Positions 55,141-64,000 of a stretch of DNA of 64,000 nt are shown here, one piece after another (positions within the stretch are counted from its first letter, which is position 1; each line of letters begins with the position of its first letter). The DNA comes from Nymphaea colorata. Its lineage: Eukaryota > Streptophyta > Magnoliopsida > Nymphaeales > Nymphaeaceae. Below the pieces are notes generated by a model. It was given only the letters and a program-made list of their open reading frames with translations, ran no database searches and was not told where the DNA came from. The position numbers were made by a program, and so were the translations under genes. Location of the stretch: NCBI RefSeq assembly GCF_008831285.2, contig NW_022204507.1:5104174-5168173 (forward strand). The letters are read 5' to 3'.

Positions 55141-56385
55141 TAAAGGGATTATTTACAAAATTACTGATCTCAATCTAAATTATCTACAAAGGAAGAGAAA
55201 AATAAAATGGATAATTTTCAATAAAAGGCAACTGTTTAAATTATTCCTTATAATTTTAGTGACTTCCATGAAGAAGCAACTCATTGAGAATTATCCAAAA
55301 AGTTGAGTGCATGTTTCTTGATCTTTAAGAGTTGACTGGTGAATTACTATTTGACCAAGAATCGAGCCACTTTGTATAATTTTGTGAAAGATTGCAGAAA
55401 TATTTCAGTACGTTCAGTCTCAGATGTGCTAGTGTTTTAATGGCACACTACAAAAAAACATTTAACGAAAAATAGTTTTTCAAAAATTATTTTTTAATTA
55501 GTTTTGCAAAACAGATTTGTATGTTTGGATATAGAATCAAAACAGTTTTTTGTTTTTAATAAATTTTGGTAAAATATTTTCTTCCAAAAATTAATTTTTT
55601 GTAAAACTTGCACTTCTTATCATCCAAACTCTTACGAAACAGTGTCTTAGAAGGAAGAATCGGTTTATACCTCAAAAAATGAGTTTTTCCACCCAAACAA
55701 CTTAAGAATGCATTCTTGTGAATATGAAATATTAATCCTCTGAGGGAGGAAATTAACAGGACACTCTTGGAAAATGATCCAAACACAAAAAAAAAATATA
55801 TGTTAAATTTTTTGACTTGGTATGGGGAGAAAAGTTGACGGATGGAATATGCCATGGGACAAAAATAAAATTTAACCAATGGATATACAAAACCATCTGA
55901 TTGAAACCAGTGTTTTGAGCAATTATTTCTAAAACCTGACTAATTAAATGCATGTGCATTGCCGAGACAACTAAACAATTAAAAATAAATTATAAACGTT
56001 TGATCACTTTCAGAACGCATCATATGTTAAGTCCTAACAGAAGATACCATGCCAAGGGTTGGAAATAATCAAAATACTCTTTTATTAAAATAATCAGAGA
56101 TAGTTTATAGTCATACTATTGAATGGTTGACAGATGTCAAAAAAAGTATATAAAATGGTACGCAGATGTGTTCATTGAACAACCAGTAAAAAATGCATGA
56201 AGAACCACTAAAAAATTAGGGTGTCTTCGATGTGAATCCAGGTATAATTATAGTCATACTTTCAGATACAGGTTTATTTTTCGAAAGACTTTACTCTCTC
56301 CCCCTCTCACCCTTCAAAGACAGATTTATTTCATAGAGCATTTTTTTCATGGGCACGAGCTGGCGAAGGGTGTTTCTGTATACAT
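55141..56385. other. intergenic AT-rich DNA
   Basis: No supported gene. Around 55444-55720 there are CACTACAAAAAAAC and TGTTTGGATA / CATCCAAACTC motifs that recall ends of DNA transposons, but I could not define an element. Minus-strand frames to 107 codons (55556-55879) are Phe/Lys-rich and not gene-like. Confidence 0.4.
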
Positions 56386-56389
56386 CATG

Positions 56390-56830
56390 CATATAGCTTG
56401 CTTCAACCAACTGGTGTTAACTGGTTTCCTCATAACCTCCTTTGGGCTGGGGGTCCTACTCGACGATCCAAAATTCTTGCATGGTTTATTATATTGGACC
56501 ACATTCAGACTCAAAATAACGTCACAAGATCTGGTTTTCACCTTGGGAGCAAGTGTCCTTCATGTTATTGTGCTGAGGTCTACCACTCACCTGATGTGGT
56601 TTTGTCGAGTGTCTCAAGATCTTTATGCACTTACCTGGTCTATGCTCATATTGAAGTCACAAACATATCTACAATTCAGAACCTTGATCCATGGACCAGT
56701 TAGAGTGAGAAACAAAAAGAAATGGCGTACCATTTAGAGAATGACTGTTTACGTATGGGGCATTTGGAACTCCAGAAATGATATTATTTATAGGAATGAG
56801 ACTGTCTTAGTTCAGTGCATGACATCCTCT
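56390..56830 (+). pseudogene. LINE ORF2 C-terminal zinc-binding (zf-RVT) fragment
   Basis: The frame at 56398-56703 reads LLWAGGPTRRSKILAWFIIL, then QTQNNVTRSGFHLGSKCPSC with a further Cys, then YHSPDVVLSSVSRSLCTYLV. This is the zf-RVT region found after RT in plant non-LTR elements: W...G..PR..K.F.W......T..NL..RG....CP.C......H....C. The second zinc-ligand pair is partly lost. An overlapping frame continues with KKKWRTIWRMTVYVWGIWNS and RNDIIYRNE (about 56715-56800), matching the W-x-IWKERN-x-x-x-F end. No poly-A tail or target duplication was seen. Confidence 0.7.
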
Positions 56831-58827
56831 ATTTGTATGATGTCTGGTTAATTTCCAGTAACCTATGGGGAAATGGTGAGACCTCCAACTTCTTACAGGA
56901 ATTAAGAGCTAATCTTTAGATGTAACCACTTTTTCAGATTCAACTTTTTGTTGGACTTATGTTAATGATATGTTAATTTTTATTTCTCTCTCTCTCTCTC
57001 ACTCTCTCTCCCCCTGAGAACATTGCAATTTAAAAATGTGTAAGGTGACTTCGATGTGAATGGTTTGCATATGCCAAAAGAAAATCAGTGTATATTGTAG
57101 AGTTTATTCCGCTATCAAACCTAAGGGCCTGCCGGGTAAAAAAAAGAAAAAAAGGGGCAGGTCGGGCAGGCCCAGGCTGGGTATTTTGGTCCAACTTAAT
57201 TCAATATATACATCATCAACCCTTATTTCTCTCTCTACTCACATATAGGCAGTATGGATTCATATATTTTCAATTACAATGAATTAGGCAAAGATAATTT
57301 TCTTATCACTTGTTTTCTTTAATAGATTAGAGTACTCTTCTAAACAAAGTAATTACCAAACAAGCAAGAACGAACATTTTAGAACCAGAACCAAAATACA
57401 ACATGACATTAACAACCTTTAACAATTGAAAGACCGTGATTCTGTGGTTGTTTGTACAACTGGACTGAAAGAAAGGAGAGAATTAGCTAAAAAAAATGGC
57501 TACAAACGATACTAAAATAAATAAAGCATTAATTAGAAGGAAGCAATATACATTTCTATTTCATTTGGAAGACTGTGACTGCACTGGCTTATTTTTCATT
57601 CATGAATGACATAACCATGCCCAACACAATTATTGGTTGACATTTTGAGTAATTTGACTCAATAACCTTAGCGTTTTGTGCTCCATTCTTGCTCCTCTTT
57701 GATATTTAATTAATTGAAAGAAAAAGAATGGCTACCCTAACGATGAATGTCGTCATTTTGTGGTGAACAATCGATGACAAACTACTCATTTTAAAGGAAG
57801 GAAAAGAACCGTTCGACAGCCTCGAACACAGGGATGGGGGAAAGGGTGTGAGGTTTCAGCCTCTTATTGAATTACCAAAAGAGAAGAAAAGAAAAAGGAA
57901 AGCTTGTGTGAGAAGTTAAATGATGAAAATTTTACTTTGCTGGCCCTCTTTGATGATGACTAAGCTTCTCCATAGATTTACCTCCACCTCCATGGATACG
58001 TCCAAGAAGATGCTGTCTTATTATCTTTTATGAAAAGCCGCTAATTGCTGGCGAGCAGTCGAATTGGCACGCCCAAAGAATTCTTCTGCTAGGGAACAAC
58101 AGAAAATGAAACTCTGGAGATGTACACATACATATGAACTGAGAAGATGTTTCCTCTTTTTCCTTATCACTGTTTAGCAAAGCCATTGCTGCGTCAACCA
58201 TTGTGAATGCCTTTTGTTAGGATTTGCAAAACTGTTGGGTTGTAAGTACTTTTTTCTTTAATTTCCAAAAGTTCCTTCACTGAAGGGCTGTAATGCTTTG
58301 AATTTTGAACCAAACAAAACACTATGTAATTATTCCATAAATATAAATATACACAAAACAGTCCTACACCTGCCTCTGCCTCTGCCCCTGCCTTCAGACC
58401 ATAAGACGAAGAAACAACTAAAAGAAGCTGGCCGCCTCAGTAACGAAGCCTTAGAGGTGCAGGCAGCCACGGCTTCTTACTTCCTTTGCCTCCAAGGTTC
58501 AGGACGAAGGGATTGACACATACTCATGACTGCGTAGCTTTCACTTGGGCCATAATATATATATAGGTATGAGAAACAACATTGTGGACATATGACGTAA
58601 TTTGCATGAAGCATACCTTCAAAGATGTGAGCAATATCACACTTGCCGCCCTTGTTTCTTTCCTTCTAATGATGTAATAACAATAACATGAATAACAAGA
58701 TCTAATGAAAAATGAGAACCGAAAAAGAGAAACAACTAAAGCTGACAAAGTAGGAGAAGAATGAACGCAAAGAGTGACCGAGTAATAAGAACAAAGAAGG
58801 ATTTTGCATGTTCGTGTGAAGATGACG
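56831..58827. other. intergenic DNA, no gene seen
   Basis: It contains a (TC)n run at 56985-57014 and a G-rich patch at 57125-57180 (GGGCCTGCCGGG...GGGCAGGCCCAGG, imperfectly inverted). The remaining sequence is AT-rich. A 72-codon frame (58298-58516) starts with Pro/Leu dipeptides from a CCTGCCTCTG repeat and then looks protein-like (TKKQLKEAGRLSNEALEVQA), but has no recognised homologue. A TA run occurs at 58555-58565. Confidence 0.4.
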
Positions 58828-60240
58828 TAGATATAGAATCTGATGTGATGATGTATGCTGCCAATTGACGGTGGAAATAACACGTCACAAATGGCTCTGT
58901 AACGTCATCTGAGATCTTCATCTCCCATATTTCTCGTCGCCCTTTTCTACTTCCTTGTCGGCATTTAATTCCTCAAGCTTCCGGATACTCGTGGGGTTCA
59001 TCGTCCTATTAGCCTTTCGTAGGGTGGCTGGTTATTAGGGATGTCAGTGAATCTGATTCAGAACAAATATCCCATCAAGTTTCTTTAATTAAATCAGATA
59101 TGAAAGAAGAGAAGTTTGATATCCAAATAAAAAATCAGATAGAATTCGATATTAAAAATTGGCATCCGATTAAATTTGGATTCAGACTCAGTATCAAATA
59201 GATACCCAATCGGAAACAAAAAAAGATAATGGATATATAAACCCAAATTTACAGATCCGAATCTAAATAAAGTATTTATTCTACATTATTGTAAATTTAT
59301 AAATCTGAACCCAAATTTGAATCCCCAATTTTAAATTAATATCATCCAATTCTGAAACCAATTCAAACTTGGTCGAGCACATGACGAGGTTTAGGTTACA
59401 TGCACGGTTGATAGCCTTTAAATGATATTTTGTTCATAAGTCTTCTTGCTTTTATAGCTGCATTTTTTAATCACTACCCACGAGATCAGGTAACATGCAC
59501 GGTTGATAGCCTTTAAGAAAATGATAAGTGCACCTCCTGGCGCACTGGCTCCCTAGTCCACTTTTGGGGTACTTGGCATCCACAAGAGCCTGCACACCAG
59601 CGTAGGCATAATACCAGCTTTGAACATCCACCCATGCCATCGATACTAGACTAAACACATGAGAGGGAGAGAAAGAGAGCTTCTGTGATGGAAACAGGGA
59701 TGGGGAGCATATGAAGAAGGGGTAGAGAGTTTATTTCCTCTCTTAGGTGTAAAGTGTGTCGCAGGCCTCCTCATCAGCTTGTTGTTGGCAACTCCACCAT
59801 CATCAACGTCATCGTCGTCTTCTCAAGAGATTTACTGGAGAAAGTATGATTTAGAAATTTCCAACCTTCACGGGGCTATGAAGCTCAAATGGAAGAACGT
59901 TTGGGCACTCTGCCTCTTGGGATTTGTTATGAAAAATGAAAACTAATTCTTAAAACTGTGTTATTAACTTTGTTTTCTTTACACCTATTGTAAAGCTGTA
60001 AAATTGAATAGTGGTGTTCCTTGTCATGCATGTGGAATTCTCTAGAAGTTTGAAGGCATAATTCTGTTGTAATAGGAAATATTCTTTTATGCCTGTAATT
60101 GATTATGTACAGAAAGAGTATAAATATGTGAAAGGAAGAAGAGCACAGATGCTTTGTTCCATCATGCTCAGCCTTCTCTGTTGTGCCTGCTGATTCCATC
60201 ACAGCCTTTAATTTCTGTTGTGCCTACTCTGATACTCGCA
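58828..60240 (+). repeat. repeat R3: 5' LTR (with upstream homology) of copia-9
   Basis: This block ends CTCGCA at 60240 directly against the copia-9 primer site, so at least its 3' part is the 5' LTR. Homology to R2 extends left to 58828 and to R1 to about 59350. If homology defines the LTR it is about 1.4 kb long. Alternatively the LTR proper starts at TGTTATGAAAAATG (59926) and is about 315 bp, a usual copia size, with other shared sequence upstream. The promoter TATA box lies at 60119. Confidence 0.65.
60119..60126 (+). promoter_or_regulatory. TATA box of the copia-8/9 LTR family
   Basis: TATAAATA within AGTATAAATATGTGAAAGG. The same sequence is kept at the equivalent position in R1 (about 43077) and R2 (about 48297). 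It lies some 115 bases before the LTR end, as expected for a U3-R boundary. Confidence 0.7.
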
Positions 60241-60252
60241 TGGTCTCAGAGC
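60241..60252 (+). other. primer-binding site of copia-9
   Basis: TGGTCTCAGAGC differs by one base from the standard initiator tRNA-Met site. It lies directly after the LTR, two bases before the gag start codon. Confidence 0.9.
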
Positions 60253-60253
60253 C

Positions 60254-61058
60254 ATGGCGTCGACAGGCAATGCTTCCAACTCTGCTTCAGATGTTTGAGC
60301 AGAGTCCTCTTATCGTATTGTATTGGTTTCACAATTAGTGACTAGTGAAAACTACTCAACTGGGAGTCGTGCTATGATAATGGCACTGTATGCCAAAAAC
60401 AAGTTGACCTTTGTTGATGGCAATCTTCCCAAACCCAGCGTTGCAGCTCATGAGATCAAGATGTGGAGACATTGCAATCACATGGACCTTCATGGATTCT
60501 TAACTCCATCTCGGAAGAATTATCAAGCAATGTTATCTCCACCACCACAGCTATTGAAGCGTGGGCAGACATAATGAACCGATTCACTGAAAGCGCAACC
60601 CCTCATAAGTACCAGCTCAAATCCTCCATCAGTCCTTTGAATCAAGAAAATGTATCTGTTGCTCTTTATTTTACAAAACTGAAATCCTACTGGGATAAGC
60701 TTTCATCCTATGATGTTCTTTCGGAATGCTCTTGCGGTGCCTTGAAAGTGGTTGCTGAAAAGCAACAAGAAGAGAGAGTCATTGAATTTCTTATGGGATT
60801 GAATGATTCATTCAATGCTATATGAAGGCATATTCTTCTTATGGATCCCCTGCCCTCTCTACAAAAGACTTATGCACTGGTCCTTCAAAAGGAGCGCAGA
60901 GAGAAGCTCGTCTTCAAAGTAGTGCTGTCGAGCATGTTGGTATCTCAGCAAGTGCAGACTTGAAGGCCTTCAAAGACCAGCAAAACAAGCACCCACAATA
61001 CTTCTGCAATTACGGCAAGATTGCTGGACATCAAAGGAAGGATACTTCAAATTAAATG
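60254..61058 (+). pseudogene. copia-9 gag remnant
   Basis: ATG 60254 opens MASTGNASNSASDV and stops at codon 15. In another frame, VSQLVTSENYSTGSRAMIMA and LYAKNKLTFVDGNLPKPSVA appear (60326 on). The frame 60463-60825 is clean: SHGPSWILNSISEELSSNVI, FTESATPHKYQLKSSISPLN and KVVAEKQQEERVIEFLMGLN, the UBN2 region. A TGA at 60823 ends it. The last frame contains the knuckle YFCNYGKIAGHQRKD, where the second and last cysteines are lost. The LHHSD motif kept in copia-8 is deleted here between about 60300 and 60320. Confidence 0.85.
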
Positions 61059-61276
61059 GTTACCCTCCAAACTTTAAAGGTGGAAAATAGTGGCAAGACA
61101 AGGGGGCTATTATCAACGCCTCTGTTGGAGAGAAAACTGATTCCACTGCCTTAATCTCTACCACGCATGGCAAAATAGTCCAACAAGGACATTGCACCAA
61201 CTCTAACTCAACATGAATATATTCAATTAAAACAACCCTAAAAAATCGATCAGTAACCCAAATAAACTTTGCAGGT

Positions 61277-61620
61277 ATGTCATCCTTCAAACTTGACACC
61301 TGGGTAATAGATATTGGTGCTAGTTACCACATATCATGCTGCCTTCAATCATTGGTAGATGATACAAAATTAGCTGTTTCATTTTCTATTAGAGTTTCTG
61401 ACAACAGAACGGTTTATGCTACAGATCTCCGTAAAGTTGTTTTGTCAGCTTCCATTTTTCTTGAAAACGTGTATTATCTTCCAATTTTGCTTACACCATG
61501 CTATCTGTGAGCAGATTTATTCAGCAAACCAAATGTCATTTGATTTTCCCGACTACTGGGTGCTTTGTGCAGGACAGAACCTGATCTCCCATTAACGAAA
61601 CCCACTCAATTAGATTTTGA
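61277..61620 (+). pseudogene. copia-9 protease remnant
   Basis: TWVIDIGASYHISCC (about 61297) is the aspartic protease site with Ile for the usual Ser/Thr in D-(S/T)-G-A-S. It continues with TVYATDLRKVVLSASIFLEN and VYYLPILL, then a frameshift removes the conserved N-x-L-S-V-S-Q-L, partly visible as MLSVSRFIQQTKCHL in the next frame. In retroelements this enzyme cleaves the gag-pol precursor. Confidence 0.82.
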
Positions 61621-62795
61621 TGTTTGGCATCTGAGAGTTGGGCACCCATCTCGCTCAAAGAATCAAATGCTCTGTAAGCATGACTGTCATTAAGTTGTCA
61701 AATAATTTCTGTAAAGTCTGTCGTGTTGCTAAACAATCTAAAGTGACATTCAAATTAAGTGAATATTCTTTTGCTAAACCTTTTGATTTGCTACATTGTG
61801 ATGTTTGGGGACCATACCCCCAAGCATCACATACTCGAACACATTACTTTTTGTCTATTATGGATGATTTTTCTAGAGCCATGTTGTTTTACCTCGTGAA
61901 GTATAAAATTGAAATAGGTGATTTACTTAAACATTCCATTAACATGAGTGAGCAACAATTCAAAATAGATGTGTTAAAATCATGATAGATAGTGGAACCA
62001 AGTTCTTCTCAAATGACATAATTTTTTTTTCCATGATAGAGACATCCTACATCAACATTCATGCCCCTAAATGCCTCAACAAAACAGCGTGGCTTAGAGA
62101 AATCATCGGTACATCTTGAATGTGGCACGTGGTCTCAAGTTTCAGTTAGGCCTACCCTTAAAATGTTGGGACCTACGTGTATTAACGGCCACATATTTAA
62201 TAAATAGGACCCCATCAAAAAAAAAATTGACAATCAAACTCCCTTTGAAAAATTATTTAAAAGAAAACCAACTTACAAGCATCAATGTGTGTTTGGTTGC
62301 TTGTGTTTTGCTTCCTACCTCAAACCACATGGAAAATTTGATTGCAGGGCTCAACGAGGTGTGTTCATTGGGTATCCTACTGAACAAAAAGGCTACAAAC
62401 TACTTGATTTGGAAAAAAAAAATCGTTAGTAGGGAGGTCTTCAATGAAACAGAATTTCCCACCAAACTCTCAAAGGATCAAACAAAAGTCTCATATTTTC
62501 CAGTTATTCATTTCATATTTGATGACAATCATATACTTGAGAACAGAAATTCAAGTGAGCAAGGCCCTTGTTCTCGTCAACTGACTGAAAGGCAAGATGA
62601 GGACATTACTACTGATTGCACAAACATTGAATAACCACCCGAAATTGTTTCAGAATCAAGTGGTGAGGCTGAAACAAATACTTCCCAAGAAACTTTACCA
62701 AGCCCTCAACAACCAGTGCAAATCATCCAGAATATCAAAGCCATCCATTTTATTGAAGGATTTTTACTGTGGTATGGTCCATCATGATTCATGAA
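61621..62795 (+). pseudogene. copia-9 integrase and linker remnant
   Basis: VWHLRVGHPSRSKNQMLCKH is the pre-integrase motif (about 61622). The frame 61638-61985 reads NNFCKVCRVAKQSKVTFKLS, then HCDVWGPYPQASHTRTHYFL and SIMDDFSRAMLFYLVKYKIE, with the first catalytic Asp in HCD. The second catalytic region is visible near 61980 (IDSGTKFFSND, normally R-S-D-N-G-x-E-F). The third, QNG-x-x-ERK, is broken near 62080. Core C-terminal motifs such as [12 protein letters not shown] (62188) and CVHWVSY-type residues follow. The linker to RT (62480-62795) is Asn/Gln/Lys-rich. Confidence 0.83.
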
Positions 62796-62939
62796 GTCCA
62801 TCACCATCATGGAAAAGGGCTTCTACAAGGTATTGTGTGTCATAAGTTTTGTTACTTTTGTCTTTTTATCATTTTTCAGGTGCTCTTAAAAACTTTCGGT
62901 TGAATCTCTCTTCAAACGGAACCTTCATCCTTTAGTCAG

Positions 62940-63814
62940 GCAGAGCAAGATCCAAATTGGATAAGAGCCATGCAAGAAGAAATTAAGGCATTAGAATCAA
63001 ACAACATTTGGACGCTAATCTCTCCTTCAACCAATGTGAAACCCGTCAGCTGCAAATGCTTTTATCGGATGAAGTATAAGGCAAATGGTGAAATAGAAAG
63101 GTTCAAAGCTAGATTAGTGTCCAAAGGGTATGCACAAGTGGAAGGCTTGGATTACCATGAGGCCTATGCGCCTATCGCAAAACTTGTTACTATTCGTTGT
63201 TTGATAGCAGCAAGTGAAAAACGAAATTGGATGCTGCAACAAATGTATGTATATAATGCCTTTCTAAACAGAAATTGGATGAAGAAGTCTACAATACATT
63301 GCATCCTAGTCATTGCGAAAAAGGAGAAACAAAATTGTGCAAGCTAAACAAGTTTATCTATGGGCTAAAACATACTCCCCAAACTGGTTCTTGAAGTTCT
63401 TGTCAAAAGTAGCTAATTATGGTTTTATGCAATCCGAGTGTGATTACACACTGTGTGCATATCAAAGAGAAAGCGTGTGCTTGGCAATTTTGGTGTACAT
63501 CGACGATGTCATTATTGCAGGAAATTTTATGAAATCCATAGAAAACTTCAAACTGTATCTTGGCAAAAGATTTTCCATGAAAGACATGGGCAACTTAAAA
63601 TATTTCCTTGGCCTAGAGCTTACCAAAGGGAAGAAAGGAATATTTTCATCACACCGCAAGTATGCTTGTAGCATTCTTGATGAATTTGGCCTTCTCAATG
63701 CCAAGCCATCTGAGGATCCCATGGAACCTAGTCAAACCCTTGTGGTCAATGATGTTGAAAATTTGAAAAAACCTTCATTGTTCCAAAGACTTGGGGGCAT
63801 CTTATACATATGAC
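62940..63814 (+). pseudogene. copia-9 reverse transcriptase
   Basis: The first frame (62970-63347) holds MQEEIKALESNNIWTLISPS, CFYRMKYKANGEIERFKARL and VSKGYAQVEGLDYHEAYAPI followed by AKLVTIRCLI. These are the fingers and palm start of copia RT with the RLVAKGY-type block. After a frameshift near 63260-63320 (LDVxNAFL appears as QMYVYNAFL), the second frame (to 63813) gives VYIDDVIIAGNFMKSIENFK with the YIDD active site at 63495-63506, and FSMKDMGNLKYFLGLELTKG. Apart from the one frameshift and a stop at 63812 the domain is nearly complete. The connection sequence with HYNAAIKLLHYLK (about 63889) continues to the edge. Confidence 0.88.
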
Positions 63815-64000
63815 TATAACCAGGTCATAAATAGTTTTTTCTGTTCACTCTCTTAGCCGCCATATGCAGAAACTGACAACTACTCACTACAATGCTGCTA
63901 TAAAACTATTACACTATCTCAAACTTCACCAGGTCAAGGAATTTTTCTTCTAGTAGACAACAATTTCAATTTTATGGCGACTAGGGAGCTTGCAAAGACA

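Larger units (their letters stand above)
60241..64000 (+). mobile_element. copia-9: internal region of a Ty1/copia element, cut by window edge
   Basis: Gag, protease, integrase, RT and the start of RNase H follow in order from the primer site to the right edge. Together with R3 this is the least decayed copia element here: long stretches remain open and the RT site is intact (YIDD). Gag, protease and integrase nevertheless carry stops and frameshifts, so it is not autonomous as sequenced. RNase H and the 3' LTR lie beyond base 64000. Confidence 0.88.

Noticed and set aside
63462-63722. 86-codon minus-strand frame
   Set aside because: Antisense shadow of the copia-9 reverse transcriptase.
1-64000. 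tRNA, rRNA, CRISPR arrays, bacterial-type operons
   Set aside because: None seen. Sequences resembling the 3' end of initiator tRNA-Met are retrotransposon primer sites, and the tandem arrays lack the repeat-spacer form of CRISPR.

Overview
This window reads as nuclear DNA of a flowering plant. It is AT-rich intergenic sequence filled with nested, decayed transposable elements: Ty1/copia LTR retrotransposons with tRNA-iMet primer sites, L1-type LINE pieces and small hAT elements. It also holds a few broken host-gene pieces, the clearest being the last exons of a chloroplast Clp protease subunit (CLPR4-like). I found no intact protein-coding gene, rRNA, tRNA or CRISPR. The species cannot be told from the sequence.

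Layout. 0-12.7 kb: intergenic DNA with a non-autonomous hAT element (669-1625, perfect 8-bp target duplication), several minisatellites, an ~83-bp degenerate tandem array (8.9-9.4 kb) and a GC-rich palindromic patch near 11.45 kb. 12.7-18.3 kb: an old copia element with both LTRs (copia-1), interrupted by an LTR-like insert. 19.7-26.9 kb: two copies of a non-coding segment; the second has expanded part of itself to three tandem ~0.7-0.8 kb units and acquired two hAT insertions. 27.5-31.5 kb: a minus-strand reading frame split by an antisense copia element (copia-2) that has deleted integrase and fused gag to RT; removing copia-2 with one target copy leaves the host frame in register. 32.9-36.0 kb: copia and LINE fragments around a 100-bp assembly gap. 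36.0-38.3 kb: a foldback structure made of ~113-bp tandem monomers, in one orientation on the left and inverted on the right. 38.65-39.5 kb: a probable endogenous pararetrovirus fragment. 39.8-43.2 kb: copia, LINE and LTR fragments. 45.65-46.4 kb: the CLPR4-like pseudogene.

47.0-54.0 kb is best read as one copia element (copia-8) whose 5' LTR received a second copia element (copia-7, itself lacking integrase and carrying an unexplained gene-like segment before gag). Copia-8 ends at a CTCGAG-rich inverted-repeat element, followed by a higher-GC stretch that may be organellar. 56.4-56.8 kb: a LINE C-terminal zinc-binding region. 58.8-64.0 kb: a copia element of the same family as copia-8 (copia-9), with LTR, TATA box, primer site and gag-PR-INT-RT running off the right edge; it is the best preserved element here but carries stops and frameshifts.

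The features do not work together as a pathway. They record successive insertion, recombination and decay. Reading frames and element ends were judged by eye, so most boundaries are approximate.
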